A DNA stretch of 64,000 bases from NCBI RefSeq assembly GCF_004364645.1, contig NZ_SOAW01000002.1, positions 124,001-188,000 of the forward strand, in the 5' to 3' direction. This document shows, piece after piece, positions 1-9,150 of this stretch. Below the pieces are notes generated by a model, which had not been told where the DNA came from, ran no database searches, and saw nothing but the letters and a program-made list of their open reading frames with translations. Each line of letters begins with the position of its first letter. Position 1 is the stretch's first letter. Both the position numbers and the translations under genes were made by a program. Origin of the DNA: Naumannella halotolerans. GTDB taxonomy: Bacteria; Actinomycetota; Actinomycetes; Propionibacteriales; Propionibacteriaceae.

Positions 1-881
1 GTCCGGCCCTGAGCCGGTTCGCGGTGCTGATGCGCCCGGCGATCTGGGTGCTGTCGGTGTCAACCAATGCGCTGGTCCGGCTGCTCGGTGGTGACCCGAA
101 TGCCCACACCGAGGAGGTGTCGGACGAGGAGCTGCGCGACATCGTCAGCAGCCATGAGGGGCTGAGCGCCGACGAACGGCAGATGCTCGACGATGTGTTC
201 GAGGCGCGCGAGCGCAGTCTGCGGGAGGTGATGCGTCCTCGCCACGAGGTGGCATTCCTGGCCGCCGACCAGCCGCTGGAGGAGGCCGCAGCGGAGGTCG
301 AGGAACTGCCCTACTCCCGCTATCCGATCACCGGAGAGAACTTCGACGACGTGATCGGGTTCCTGCACATCCGGGATCTGATCGGCAGGCGCGCCACGAA
401 CTCCCGGGTGGTGGGTGACGTCGCCCGGAACATCTTGTCCCTGCCGAACAGCAACCGGGTGCTGCCGACGGTCGAACTGATGCGGGAGAAGCGGGTACAC
501 ATGGCCGTCGTCATCGACGAGTACGGCGGCACCGACGGCATCGTCACCCTGGAGGATCTGCTGGAGGAGATCGTCGGCGAGATCGCCGATGAGTACGACA
601 CCGAGGAGAAGGTCCACGAAGTCGGCAGCACCACCATCTCGGCCGGTCTGTCGATCGAGGACTTCGCCCAGGAGACCGGGGTGGAACTGCCCGACGGTGA
701 TTACGAGACCGTGGCCGGATACGTGATCTCCCAGCTGGGCAGGCTGGCCGAGGTCGGCGATCAGGTCGGTACGCCCAGCGGCGCGATGCTGACCGTGAAC
801 GAGGTCGACGGCCACCGGATCAGCGAGGTGACGGTCAGCACTCCGGAGCCCCCGGCAACCGAAGCCGAGCCGGCCGACTGA
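1..881 (+). CDS. CorC/HlyC-type CBS-domain transporter, C-terminal part (5' end outside window)
   Basis: The reading frame is open from base 3 to a TGA at 879-881, so the gene begins before the window. The visible part carries the end of a membrane region, a pair of CBS domains (MRPRHEVAFLAADQPLEEA, then VELMREKRVHMAVVIDEYGG) and a C-terminal CorC_HlyC (transporter-associated) domain ending in TVS. The GGTDGIVTLEDLLEEIVGEI stretch is diagnostic of the HlyC/CorC family, whose members work in magnesium/cobalt homeostasis at the cytoplasmic membrane; the DUF21 membrane half would lie upstream. The last ten residues are a low-complexity acidic tail. Two 57-bp palindromes follow directly. The family is certain; the transported ion is not. 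Confidence 0.9.
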   Translation, partial: PALSRFAVLMRPAIWVLSVSTNALVRLLGGDPNAHTEEVSDEELRDIVSSHEGLSADERQMLDDVFEARERSLREVMRPRHEVAFLAADQPLEEAAAEVEELPYSRYPITGENFDDVIGFLHIRDLIGRRATNSRVVGDVARNILSLPNSNRVLPTVELMREKRVHMAVVIDEYGGTDGIVTLEDLLEEIVGEIADEYDTEEKVHEVGSTTISAGLSIEDFAQETGVELPDGDYETVAGYVISQLGRLAEVGDQVGTPSGAMLTVNEVDGHRISEVTVSTPEPPATEAEPAD

Positions 882-891
882 CCCGCCGCGT

Positions 892-948
892 CTGTTCCGC
901 AGCAAACGCACCCAAGACGCGCTCTGAAGTGCATGTCCTGCGGAACAG
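892..948. repeat. 57-bp palindromic repeat, copy A
   Basis: The copy begins CTGTTCCGCAG and ends with the reverse complement CTGCGGAACAG. The interior shares CGCACCCAAGA with copy B at 1012-1068. A third copy of identical length is at 42694-42750. It lies just past the CorC stop codon, so it could also act as a transcription end. Confidence 0.8.
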
Positions 949-1011
949 ACGGAGCCGCGGGACGGTGAAGGGTACGAGACACCGCGACCCCGGCCGAGTA
1001 GACCTCTGCAT

Positions 1012-1068
1012 CCATTCCGCAGGAAACGCACCCAAGAAGCGCTCATGGGTGCGTTTCCTGCGGAACAG
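1012..1068. repeat. 57-bp palindromic repeat, copy B
   Basis: This is the best-paired copy. A perfect 20-bp stem (1015-1034 against 1046-1065) encloses an 11-nt loop. It sits 63 bp after copy A in the 254-bp gap between two convergent genes, where a bidirectional terminator role is plausible. Confidence 0.85.
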
Positions 1069-1135
1069 ACGCAATCGGGAGGCGGTGAGGGACGAGGGGA
1101 GACCCAGGGGAGACCCGAGGGACTCACTGGTCCGC

Positions 1136-2293
1136 TCAGCCGAACCGCTGCGGGTCGAACAACGCGATGTCGTGGTCGGTCTTCCCGGTCATCGCCAGGT
1201 CGGCGAGGATCTCGCCGATCACCGGGACGAACTTGAATCCGTGACCACTGCAGCCGGTCATCATCGCCACCTGGTCGTGCTCGGGATGCAGTCCGAGGAT
1301 GAAGTGCTCATCGGGGCTGGTGGTGTACATACAGGTCTTCGCCTGCACGATCGGCCCGGTCAGCCCGGGGAAGAACTGGGTCGCCCGGGCCCGCATCAAC
1401 CGGGTCTCCTCCTCGTGGACGACCCGGTCGATCAGTTCCGGGGTGGTCGGCGTACCACCGCGGAAGAAGCCGAGCTTGAACCCGCCGTCGAGACCGTCGG
1501 TCATCGGGAACCCGTAGATCTGGCCGTTGCCGTGGGTCTCCTCGATGTAGATCGGATGGTTGGCCTGGTCGTAGGCCGACAGCGGAAGCGCGGCGGTCGG
1601 CGTCGGGGTGAACCAGTAGAAGACCATCCGTTCGACGGTCAGCGGCAGACCGAGATCGGCCAGCAGTCGCGGCGCCCAGGCACCGGAGGCCATCACCAAC
1701 CGGTCGGCGCTGTAGGTCCCTTTGGTGGTCACCACCTCGACACCCCCGCCGGGGGTGGCCGCCCAATGGGTGACCGGTTCGGAGAAGTGCAGCTCGGCCC
1801 CCTTCCTCGCCGCCACCTCGGCATTGGCGAACATGGTCTCCTCCGGACGGGCGTACCCGGCATTGTCTTCATAGACCGCCAGGGCATCCGGTTGCGGATT
1901 CATGGTCGGGAAACGTGCGCGGATCTGCTCGGCGTCCAGCACCTCGTGCGGAAGATCATGTTCGACCGCGGCGGCCAGGCTGCCGGCATAGACCGTGCTC
2001 GCCGGGTCACCGACATAGATGCCACCGCACAGGTCGTAGACGTCGCGACCGGATTCGACCTTCAGCTTCTCCCAGCCCTCATAGGCCCGACGCAGCAACG
2101 GTACGTAGGCCGGCGACTCGAAGTAGGACTGACGGATGATCCGGCTGCCACCGTGCACCGAACCTTGATCATGTCCGGGCTGGAACTGCTCGAAGCCGGC
2201 GACCGAGAATCCTCGCTCGGCCAGTGCATTGGCCGCGGCACCACCGAAGGAGCCGAGCCCGATGACGATCACGTCATAGCTGTTGTCGCTCAC
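1136..2293 (-). CDS. Sarcosine oxidase / N-methyltryptophan oxidase-like flavoprotein
   Basis: A 385-residue FAD-dependent amine oxidase of the monomeric sarcosine oxidase (MSOX/MTOX) type, oxidising N-methyl amino acids to the free amino acid, formaldehyde and hydrogen peroxide. It opens with a Rossmann motif (VIGLGSFGGAAA). Near residue 300 it has KTCMYTTSPDEHF, whose Cys matches the covalent flavin attachment site of the family, followed by GCSGHGFKF. The GTG start at 2293 is chosen because it overlaps the stop of the dimethylglycine oxidase gene (GTGA), which implies translational coupling; longer in-frame starts would lie inside that gene. Next to a dimethylglycine oxidase, sarcosine is the natural substrate. 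The substrate is inferred from context, the family is clear. Confidence 0.88.
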   Translation of the reverse strand: MSDNSYDVIVIGLGSFGGAAANALAERGFSVAGFEQFQPGHDQGSVHGGSRIIRQSYFESPAYVPLLRRAYEGWEKLKVESGRDVYDLCGGIYVGDPASTVYAGSLAAAVEHDLPHEVLDAEQIRARFPTMNPQPDALAVYEDNAGYARPEETMFANAEVAARKGAELHFSEPVTHWAATPGGGVEVVTTKGTYSADRLVMASGAWAPRLLADLGLPLTVERMVFYWFTPTPTAALPLSAYDQANHPIYIEETHGNGQIYGFPMTDGLDGGFKLGFFRGGTPTTPELIDRVVHEEETRLMRARATQFFPGLTGPIVQAKTCMYTTSPDEHFILGLHPEHDQVAMMTGCSGHGFKFVPVIGEILADLAMTGKTDHDIALFDPQRFG

Positions 2294-4788
2294 CGCCGGA
2301 TCCGCTCCATCCCGGGATCGAACAACGGTTCGGACCGGACCGTGGCCGGTAGTCGTTCCCCGAAGTACTCGATGCTGAACTTGCCACCGACCTCGGCCAG
2401 CTCGGCGGGCAGCCAGGCGTAGGCGATCGTCTCCCCGATGGTGTATCCCTGATCGGCGCTGGTGACATAGCCGACCGGTCCGGAGTCGGCATCGGCATAG
2501 ACCGGTTCGGAACCGAGAACGATCTTGGTCGGATCGTCCAGGACGAGGCAACTGAGCTTGCTGCGTACCGGCCGTTCGGCCAAGGCCTGCATTCCGACGA
2601 AATCTCCTTTGTCGGTACGCACCGCGAAGCCCAGCCCGGCCTCCTCCGGGGTGTTCTCCCGGGTCATGTCGTGACCGAAGGAGCGATAGCCCTTCTCCAG
2701 GCGCAGCGAGTTGAACGCCCGCCTCCCGGCTGCCACCAGACCAAGATCACGACCGGCCTGCCAGATCTCGTCCCAGAGGAACAGACCATGATCAGCAGTG
2801 GTGTACAGCTCCCAGCCGAGCTCGCCGACATAGCTGACCCGCAGCGCGAGCACCGGGATGCCGGCGACCTCGATCCGCGCCGAGCGGAAGTACTTCAGGC
2901 CCGCGTGGGAGATGTCGTCCTCGGTCAACCGCTGCAGCAGGGTACGGGCATTCGGCCCCCACAGGCCGAGACCACAGGTGCCGGAGGTGATGTCGCGTAC
3001 CCGGATCGGGGAATCCTTCGGCAGCCGCGACTGCAGCAGCACGGTGTCGCAGTTTCCGTTGATGCCGATCATGTAGTGCTCCTCGGCCAACCGGGTGACG
3101 GTGACATCGGAGAGGATGCCACCGGACTCGTCGAGCAGCAGGGCGTAGGTCACCGCGCCGACACTCTTGGCGATGTGATTGGTCGTCTGTGCCTGCAGGA
3201 ACTCGGTCGCCCCCGGTCCCTCAACCTCCAGCCGGGCCAGCGGAGTCATGTCGTACAGGGCCACCGATTCCCGCGTCGCCCTCGCCTCCGCCGCGGCGAT
3301 CGGCGACCATTCGACCGCTGCCCAGGGTTCGCGGTCGGGTGCCTGCGCGACTGCCGGCAGGTCGGCATTGGCCTCGAACCACATCGGCCGTTCCCAGCCG
3401 TTCGCCACCCCGAAATGGGCGCCGAGCTCGACCTGCCGCATGTAGAACGGTGAGCGCCGCTGTCCGCGCAGCTTCAGCGTCGGCCGGGCGGGATGGATGA
3501 TGTCGTAGACCTCGTCATAGGCCTCCTCGCCGCGCTCGATCGCGAACCTCCGGGAGACCACCGCCGGATCGAACCGGGACAGGTCCAATTCGTGGGTGTC
3601 GATGCCCGGGTTGTCGTGGACGATCCAGTCGGCGACGACCTGGCCGACCCCGGCGGACTGGGTGACCCAGACGGCCTGGGCCATCCACAACCCGTCGGTG
3701 CCCGGAACCGGGCCCAACAGCGGACCGCCGTCGGGGGTGAAGGAGAAGATGCCGTTGAACCCGGAGTCGAACTCGACCTCACCGAGTTCGGGCACGATCC
3801 GCCGCGCCTCGGCCCAGGTGGGAGCGAAGTCGTCCCAGGTCAGCGGATGCACGGCCGGATGGATGCCGGTGCGCTGGTAGTCCTCGGCGCTGGCGATCTG
3901 CTCGGGCCGGACGCCGATCGGGCGGTGGTGGTAGGCGCCGATACCGATCCGGTCGACGTACTCGCGCAGATAGAGCGAGAAGTCCTGGTGGCGCAGCATC
4001 GGATAGCGCAACTCATCGGTCGCGATGTTCTGTCCGGCCAGTGACGGCACCGCTTTGGAGTAGCCGAAGCAGTGTTCGATCGGCAGCATCGGGATCTCGA
4101 AGCCGAGCATCTCCCGGGCCATCCCCGGACCCCACAACCCGGCGCAGGAGACGACGATGTCGGCGGCGACGAACTCGGCGGGCTGCTCGCTGCCGACCGC
4201 TTGCACCCGCACCCCGGTGACCTTGCCGGCCTCGGATTCGACCGCCACGACCTTGGTCAGCGGTACGAGCCGCACCCCGCGGGACTGCGCCCGTTCGGCC
4301 TGCCAGCGCACCGTCGGTACGGACTTCACCACCGCGTCGGTCGGGGTGTGGAAGGCCCCGAGGATGGTGTCGGGGTCCAGCCCGGGCCACAGCTTGGCGG
4401 CCTCCTCGGCCGAGATCAGTTCCGAGGGCACCCCCCAGGCCGAGGCCAGCCCGTGCCGGCGCTTGAGATCGTGCAAACGCGCCTCGGTGGTGGCGATCTC
4501 CAGGCCACCGACCCGCTTGGACAGCCACTGCCCGTCGACGGACTGCCCGTCGAGCTTGTTCAGGGTCCGCTGTGCCAGTTCCGACATCACCCGGCTCGGG
4601 TTCGTCTGGAAGACGAACCCCGGTGCGTGCGAGGAGGAGCCTCCGGTCTCCCAGAGCGGGCCGGAGTCAAAGACCGTCACCTCGGTCATTCCCCGGGCGG
4701 TGAGTTCGTCGGCCAGCGCGGCACCGACGACGCCGAGCCCGATCAGGACGATTTTCGGCTGGTGGTCGAGAGCGGAGAGGTTCGTCAC
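2290..4788 (-). CDS. dmg: Dimethylglycine oxidase (FAD domain plus GcvT-like folate domain)
   Basis: An 832-residue protein, close to the 830 residues of Arthrobacter globiformis dimethylglycine oxidase. Residues 12-400 form an FAD-binding oxidoreductase domain (IGLGVVGAALADEL; SSSHAPGFVFQTNPS is typical). Residues from about 430 to the end form a GcvT/aminomethyltransferase-like domain that hands the methylene group to tetrahydrofolate. It converts dimethylglycine to sarcosine, the substrate expected for the coupled downstream gene. The GTG start at 4788 has AGGGA about eight bases upstream. A GTTGC-N7-GCAAC dyad lies at 4808-4824, within the likely promoter. Sarcosine or another N-methyl glycine derivative could be an alternative substrate. 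Confidence 0.88.
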   Translation of the reverse strand: MTNLSALDHQPKIVLIGLGVVGAALADELTARGMTEVTVFDSGPLWETGGSSSHAPGFVFQTNPSRVMSELAQRTLNKLDGQSVDGQWLSKRVGGLEIATTEARLHDLKRRHGLASAWGVPSELISAEEAAKLWPGLDPDTILGAFHTPTDAVVKSVPTVRWQAERAQSRGVRLVPLTKVVAVESEAGKVTGVRVQAVGSEQPAEFVAADIVVSCAGLWGPGMAREMLGFEIPMLPIEHCFGYSKAVPSLAGQNIATDELRYPMLRHQDFSLYLREYVDRIGIGAYHHRPIGVRPEQIASAEDYQRTGIHPAVHPLTWDDFAPTWAEARRIVPELGEVEFDSGFNGIFSFTPDGGPLLGPVPGTDGLWMAQAVWVTQSAGVGQVVADWIVHDNPGIDTHELDLSRFDPAVVSRRFAIERGEEAYDEVYDIIHPARPTLKLRGQRRSPFYMRQVELGAHFGVANGWERPMWFEANADLPAVAQAPDREPWAAVEWSPIAAAEARATRESVALYDMTPLARLEVEGPGATEFLQAQTTNHIAKSVGAVTYALLLDESGGILSDVTVTRLAEEHYMIGINGNCDTVLLQSRLPKDSPIRVRDITSGTCGLGLWGPNARTLLQRLTEDDISHAGLKYFRSARIEVAGIPVLALRVSYVGELGWELYTTADHGLFLWDEIWQAGRDLGLVAAGRRAFNSLRLEKGYRSFGHDMTRENTPEEAGLGFAVRTDKGDFVGMQALAERPVRSKLSCLVLDDPTKIVLGSEPVYADADSGPVGYVTSADQGYTIGETIAYAWLPAELAEVGGKFSIEYFGERLPATVRSEPLFDPGMERIRR

Positions 4789-4807
4789 GAAAGCATCCCT
4801 GAGCCAT

Positions 4808-4824
4808 GTTGCGTCATGTGCAAC
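4808..4824. promoter_or_regulatory. Candidate operator upstream of dimethylglycine oxidase
   Basis: GTTGC and GCAAC arms are separated by seven bases, and another GTTGC half-site follows at 4828-4832. The site is 20 bp upstream of the GTG start on the minus strand. The IclR gene at 5740-6567 is the nearest unassigned regulator, but no direct link is shown by the sequence. Confidence 0.45.
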
Positions 4825-4994
4825 GCTGTTGCGTTCTGTGCCAGTTTAGGACCGGTCCAGCGGCGGCGTCCACGGTTTGCGGCCCTGCAGGAAACGTTTT
4901 ACACAGCCGAAACCGGCCGCTGCTGGGCCGCCTCCACCGGGCCTGCGGCAGAATCGCCACGGCGTCCCCGCCACCACCAGCCACGAGGAGCCCG

Positions 4995-5729
4995 ATGACG
5001 ACGATCGACGGTACGGTCAACTTCCGCGACATTGGCGGCCTGCCGCGCCGCGACGGCGGTCGTACCCCCGGCGGCGTGCTGTTCCGCTCCGACACCCTGG
5101 CCACCGTCACCGACACCGGGCTGTCGCAGTTCGCTGCCACCGGCATCGCGACGGTGATCGACCTGCGAACCCCTGCCGAGCGCGACAGCGCACCGGATCG
5201 GCTGCCGCCGGTACCCGAGCCACGAGTGGTCGATCTCCCACTGTTGGAGGGAGCGGTGGCACAGATGATCAGCATGCCATCGGAGGAGTTGCAAATTCCG
5301 ACCCTGGGCGAGCTCTACATCGACCTGCTCGGTCATGCCGGTCCGGTCTTCGCCGAGGTCGCCACGATCGTCGGTGAGAGCGGGGACGGCGTGCTGGTGC
5401 ACTGTTCGGCGGGGAAGGACCGTACCGGCGTGGCGATCGCAGTGCTGCTCGATGCCGTCGGGGTGGATCGCGCTGCGGTGGTCGCCGACTACGCCGCCAG
5501 CACCGAGCGACTGGCCGGCCCGTGGGCGGAGCAGGTCATCGAGTTGATCAAGGCCTTCGGCATCGACCCCACACCCGAGCTGATCACCCTGGCCACCACC
5601 AGCCCGCCGGAGGCCATCAAGACGGCACTCTCCTGGCTCGACGAGCAGGGCGGTACGCGGGCCTACCTGCTCGACCACGGCGCCACCGCCGAGCAACTCG
5701 ACCGGCTCGGCGCCCGACTCCGGGCCTGA
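4995..5729 (+). CDS. Tyrosine-protein phosphatase, IphP-like family
   Basis: A 244-residue cytoplasmic protein. It starts with NFRDIGGLP, the usual opening of the IphP/DUF442-type dual-specificity phosphatases, and carries the CX5R active site in HCSAGKDRTG (about residues 136-145). The preceding TVIDLRTPAERD segment is also typical. The ATG at 4995 is preceded by GAGGAG at a good distance. It is divergent from the dimethylglycine oxidase gene and convergent with the IclR gene. Physiological substrates (phosphotyrosine protein or phosphoinositide) cannot be told from sequence. Confidence 0.9.
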   Translation: MTTIDGTVNFRDIGGLPRRDGGRTPGGVLFRSDTLATVTDTGLSQFAATGIATVIDLRTPAERDSAPDRLPPVPEPRVVDLPLLEGAVAQMISMPSEELQIPTLGELYIDLLGHAGPVFAEVATIVGESGDGVLVHCSAGKDRTGVAIAVLLDAVGVDRAAVVADYAASTERLAGPWAEQVIELIKAFGIDPTPELITLATTSPPEAIKTALSWLDEQGGTRAYLLDHGATAEQLDRLGARLRA

Positions 5730-5739
5730 GCCCGTACCC

Positions 5740-6567
5740 TCAGACGTCGCGGGCCACGGCTGCGGCACCACCGAGCCGGGCACTGAGCACTCCGGCGTGA
5801 CGCTGCAGGACCTCGACCACCCCGGGCACCTCGTCCTGGCCCAGCCGGAAGCTGGGTGCGGTGACGCTGAGGGCGGCGACCACGGTGCCGTCGCGCCCGA
5901 TCACCGGGACCGCGACCGCATTCGCCTCCTCCTCCCACTCACCGATCGCCGCCGCCCAACCGAGTCGGCGGATGTTGTCCAACTCCTGGGCCAGCTCGGC
6001 CGGATCGGTGATCGTGGCATCGGTGCACTGTTCGAGCGCTCTGCCGGTAATCGCCCGGAACAACTCACCGGGGGCGTGGGCGAGCAGCATCTTCCCGGTG
6101 GAGGTGGCATGCAACGGGGTGCGTTGGCCGACGTACTGCCGACTGACGGCGATGAAGCGGGTGCTCGTGGCCTGGGTGACGTTGACCGCCCACTCGCCCT
6201 CCAACAAGGCGACGTTCGAGGTCTCGTCGATCTCCTCCACCAGCGCGTCACAGACCGACTGCGCATCCCGCACGATGTCGCGGCGGGCACGTACCGCACT
6301 GGCCAGCCGCAGCACCCCCAGACCGAGTTGGTACTCGCCGCGGCGCTCCTCCTGTTCGACGAAATTCCGCGACTCGAGGGTCGCCAGCAACCGGAACGCG
6401 GTGGATCGGTGGACCCCCAGTTCGCGGGAGATCTCGCTCACCCCCAGCGAATCCGAGGAGGCCAGCAGGTCGAGGATCTGCAGGGCACGGTCGACCGACT
6501 GCACCGGCCCGTTGGCCGACTCCTCGCGGTCGCTCGACGCGCGTCCCCTGGTTGCCATGTCGCCCAT
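5740..6567 (-). CDS. IclR-family transcriptional regulator (first of two)
   Basis: About 275 residues. The N-terminal winged helix (SVDRALQILDLLASSDSLGVSEIS, then HRSTAFRLLATLESR) is followed by the IclR effector-binding domain (RTPLHATSTGKMLLAH). The start is 6567, with GGAC nine bases upstream; ATG 6558 (MATRGRAS) is an alternative. It follows the second IclR gene with a 65-bp gap on the same strand, so the two may be co-transcribed. It is the plausible regulator of the nearby dimethylglycine/sarcosine genes or of the phosphatase; neither link is proven. Confidence 0.9.
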   Translation of the reverse strand: MGDMATRGRASSDREESANGPVQSVDRALQILDLLASSDSLGVSEISRELGVHRSTAFRLLATLESRNFVEQEERRGEYQLGLGVLRLASAVRARRDIVRDAQSVCDALVEEIDETSNVALLEGEWAVNVTQATSTRFIAVSRQYVGQRTPLHATSTGKMLLAHAPGELFRAITGRALEQCTDATITDPAELAQELDNIRRLGWAAAIGEWEEEANAVAVPVIGRDGTVVAALSVTAPSFRLGQDEVPGVVEVLQRHAGVLSARLGGAAAVARDV

Positions 6568-6632
6568 GATCACATGTCCACGGCCGGTGGCGTCGGCACC
6601 CCTGCCCGCCCCGGTCCAAACCGCCTTCCGGT

Positions 6633-7406
6633 TCAGCTCCGCAGCCGTTCGGCCAGACCGCCGGCGGCCTGCACCACCTGCTCGCCCAGCCACCTCACGC
6701 GGTCGGGGTCGTCGCCCTCACCGCGTTCGTCGAAGGTCAGCGCCACGGCACCGGCCGGATGCCCCGAGTGATCGATCACCGCTGCCGCGACCGAGGCCAG
6801 CCCGGGGGTGACCGAGCCGCGCTCGCGGGCGTACCCGTCACGTCGGGTCTCCACCAGCAACTGTTTCAACTGCGCCGGGGTACGCGGACCCGCATCATGC
6901 CGCAGGACGAAGGCCTCGGCATTCGGGTACAACGCACGTACCTGTCGGGTGCTCAGCGCGGCCAGCATCGCCAACCCGCTGGCGGTCAGCTGCGCCGGCA
7001 GCCGTACCCCGACATCGGTCACCAACGGCGGGCGGCGCGGGGCGCGTTCCTCGATCAGGTACACCACATCGGCGCCGTGCAATGCGGCGAAGTGGCCGTT
7101 CACCCCGGTGGCATCGACCAACCGGTTCAGCACCGGCCGGGCGATCCGCTGCAGCGGTGCCTGCCGGGCGTAGGCCGAGCCGAGCTCGTGGGCGGCGACG
7201 CCGAGGCCATAACGACGCTCCTCGGCCAAGTGCACCACATAACCGTGCTCGATCAACACCTTCAACAGGTGGTACGTACTCGAGCGCGGCATCCCCAGCT
7301 CGACGGCCAGGCGGGCTGCCGGTTGGGGTTCGGCGCGCCGGGCGAGCAGCGTCAGCAAGGTCAGCGCCTGCGCGGCCGCCGGCGCTCGCTGTTCCATGGG
7401 CCGCAT
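6633..7406 (-). CDS. IclR-family regulator divergent from hutH (probable hut regulator)
   Basis: A 257-residue protein with an N-terminal helix-turn-helix (RLAVELGMPRSSTYHLLKVL) and the IclR ligand-binding domain. ATG 7406 is chosen because GGGA lies seven bases upstream; ATG 7397 is also possible. It is transcribed divergently from hutH, and the shared 93-bp gap holds a 16-bp dyad (7429-7444) that recurs before hutU. This arrangement is classical for a local autoregulated repressor, so urocanate or histidine is the likely effector (inference). Confidence 0.9.
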   Translation of the reverse strand: MRPMEQRAPAAAQALTLLTLLARRAEPQPAARLAVELGMPRSSTYHLLKVLIEHGYVVHLAEERRYGLGVAAHELGSAYARQAPLQRIARPVLNRLVDATGVNGHFAALHGADVVYLIEERAPRRPPLVTDVGVRLPAQLTASGLAMLAALSTRQVRALYPNAEAFVLRHDAGPRTPAQLKQLLVETRRDGYARERGSVTPGLASVAAAVIDHSGHPAGAVALTFDERGEGDDPDRVRWLGEQVVQAAGGLAERLRS

Positions 7407-7428
7407 TGTTTCCCAGATGATCTGGTTT

Positions 7429-7444
7429 GTCCCGTATACGAGAC
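7429..7444. promoter_or_regulatory. Candidate IclR operator between iclR and hutH
   Basis: GTCCCGTATACGAGAC is a near-perfect dyad. It matches GTCTCGTATTTGAGAC at 10613-10628, upstream of hutU, at 13 of 16 positions. A second palindrome, CCAGATGATCTGG, lies beside it at 7413-7425 and could be another regulator site or part of the iclR promoter. Confidence 0.7.
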
Positions 7445-7498
7445 ACAACCGGCTCGACCGGGCCCGCGCGACGGTGGCGCAACCGGTGCAATGGGTGC

Positions 7499-9040
7499 AT
7501 GAACACAGTCACGGTGAGCACCGGCCCGCTGTCGCCGGAGGAGGTCGTGGCGGTTGCCCGCGACAACGCCCTGGTGGAGATCTCCGCCGAGGCCCTGGCC
7601 GCGGTCGAGCAGACCCGCTCGGTGATCGAGTCTTTGGCCTCGGACCCGATTCCGCATTACGGCATCTCGACCGGCTTCGGCGCTCTGGCCACCCGGCACA
7701 TCCCGCCGGCCTCGCGTACCCAGTTGCAACGATCGCTGATCCGCTCCCATGCCGCCGGCACCGGCCCGGAAGTGGAGACCGAGGTGGTCCGGGCGCTGAT
7801 GCTGCTGCGCCTGTCGACCCTGGCCACCGGGCGCACCGGGGTCCGACCGCAGACTGTGGCCGCCTATGCGAATCTGCTGAATGCCGAGATCACCCCGATC
7901 GTCCGCGAATACGGGTCGTTGGGTTGCTCCGGTGATCTTGCTCCGCTGGCCCACTGTGCATTGGCGATCATGGGCGAGGGGCAGGTACGCAATGCCGCCG
8001 GTGAGCTGGTCGATGCCGCCGAAGCCCTGGCTGCGGCGGGTCTGCAACCGGTCGAGCTGGCCGAGAAGGAAGGCCTGGCACTGATCAATGGCACCGACGG
8101 CATGCTCGGCATGTTGCTGTTGGCGATCACCGATCTGCGACGGTTGTTGATCACCGCCGACATCACCGCGGCCATGAGCGTCGAGGGTCTGCTGGGCAGC
8201 GATTCGGTCTTCGCCGACGACCTGCAACGGCTCCGGCCACAGATCGGGCAGGCCGTCTCGGCGACGAACCTGCGGGCGTTGTTGGCCGGCTCCGAGATCC
8301 GGGAGTCCCACCGGGACCCGGCAGCCGATACCCGGGTCCAGGATGCGTACTCGCTGCGCTGCTCACCGCAGGTCGCCGGAGCGGTCCGCGACACCGCCGA
8401 TCATGCCCTGGCCGTCGCCGGACGCGAGCTCGCCTCGGCGGTCGACAATCCGGTGGTGACCACCGACGGCCGGGTGGAGTCGAACGGCAACTTCCACGGT
8501 GCGCCGGTCGCCTACGTCCTGGACTTCCTGGCGATCGCCGTCGCCGACCTCGCCTCGATCAGCGAGCGACGCACCGACCGCTTCCTGGATGCCGCACGCA
8601 GTCACGGTCTGCCGCCGTTCCTGGCCGACGACCCCGGGGTGGACTCCGGGCACATGATCGCCCAGTACGCCCAGGCCGGGATCGTCTCGGAGCTGAAGCG
8701 GCTGGCGACGCCGGCCTCGGTCGACTCGATCCCGAGCAGCGCCATGCAGGAGGACCACGTCTCCATGGGCTGGGCTGCTGCGGGCAAGCTGCGGCGGGCG
8801 ATCGACGGTCTCACCCGGGTACTGGCGATCGAACTGCTGACCGCTGCCCGCGGCATCGACCTGCGCGCGCCGCTGCAGCCCTCACCGGCCACCGGTGCGG
8901 TGATCGAGGCACTGCGCGAACGGGTCGCCGGCCCGGGCCCGGACCGCTACCTGTCCCCGGAGATCGAGGCGGCCGTGGAGTTCGTCGCCACCGGCGCAGC
9001 GGTACGCGCGGCGGAATCGGTCACCGGGCCGCTGGGCTGA
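7499..9040 (+). CDS. hutH: Histidine ammonia-lyase
   Basis: A 513-residue enzyme that deaminates histidine to urocanate, the first step of the Hut pathway. It shows the aromatic amino acid lyase signature GSLGCSGDLAPLAH, in which the Ser-Gly of the MIO cofactor triad is preceded by Cys rather than the common Ala; the same CSG form is, to my knowledge, usual in actinobacterial HutH. STGFGAL near residue 55 and the QEDHVSMG segment near residue 415 are also family landmarks. The ATG at 7499 has no Shine-Dalgarno sequence, and a -10-like TGCAAT ends six bases upstream, so the mRNA may be leaderless. hutH is separated from the other hut genes by two unrelated genes. Confidence 0.96.
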   Translation: MNTVTVSTGPLSPEEVVAVARDNALVEISAEALAAVEQTRSVIESLASDPIPHYGISTGFGALATRHIPPASRTQLQRSLIRSHAAGTGPEVETEVVRALMLLRLSTLATGRTGVRPQTVAAYANLLNAEITPIVREYGSLGCSGDLAPLAHCALAIMGEGQVRNAAGELVDAAEALAAAGLQPVELAEKEGLALINGTDGMLGMLLLAITDLRRLLITADITAAMSVEGLLGSDSVFADDLQRLRPQIGQAVSATNLRALLAGSEIRESHRDPAADTRVQDAYSLRCSPQVAGAVRDTADHALAVAGRELASAVDNPVVTTDGRVESNGNFHGAPVAYVLDFLAIAVADLASISERRTDRFLDAARSHGLPPFLADDPGVDSGHMIAQYAQAGIVSELKRLATPASVDSIPSSAMQEDHVSMGWAAAGKLRRAIDGLTRVLAIELLTAARGIDLRAPLQPSPATGAVIEALRERVAGPGPDRYLSPEIEAAVEFVATGAAVRAAESVTGPLG

Positions 9041-9150
9041 GCGAGACAGACCGGTGGTGCCGCCCGACACGAGCACGCAGCGGGGCGGGTGCACCGCGAC
9101 AGGTTCGGGATCTCCGGGTGCGGCTACGGCAGATCGCCGGCGGTTCGTTC

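Noticed and set aside
60-1127. Long minus-strand open frame over the CorC gene and the palindromes
   Set aside because: It is a GC-rich shadow of the plus-strand gene; its repeated segments arise from the two 57-bp palindromes.
929-2422. Long plus-strand open frame antisense to the sarcosine oxidase-like gene
   Set aside because: The opposite strand encodes a clear flavoprotein; the plus-strand translation is low-complexity and matches nothing.
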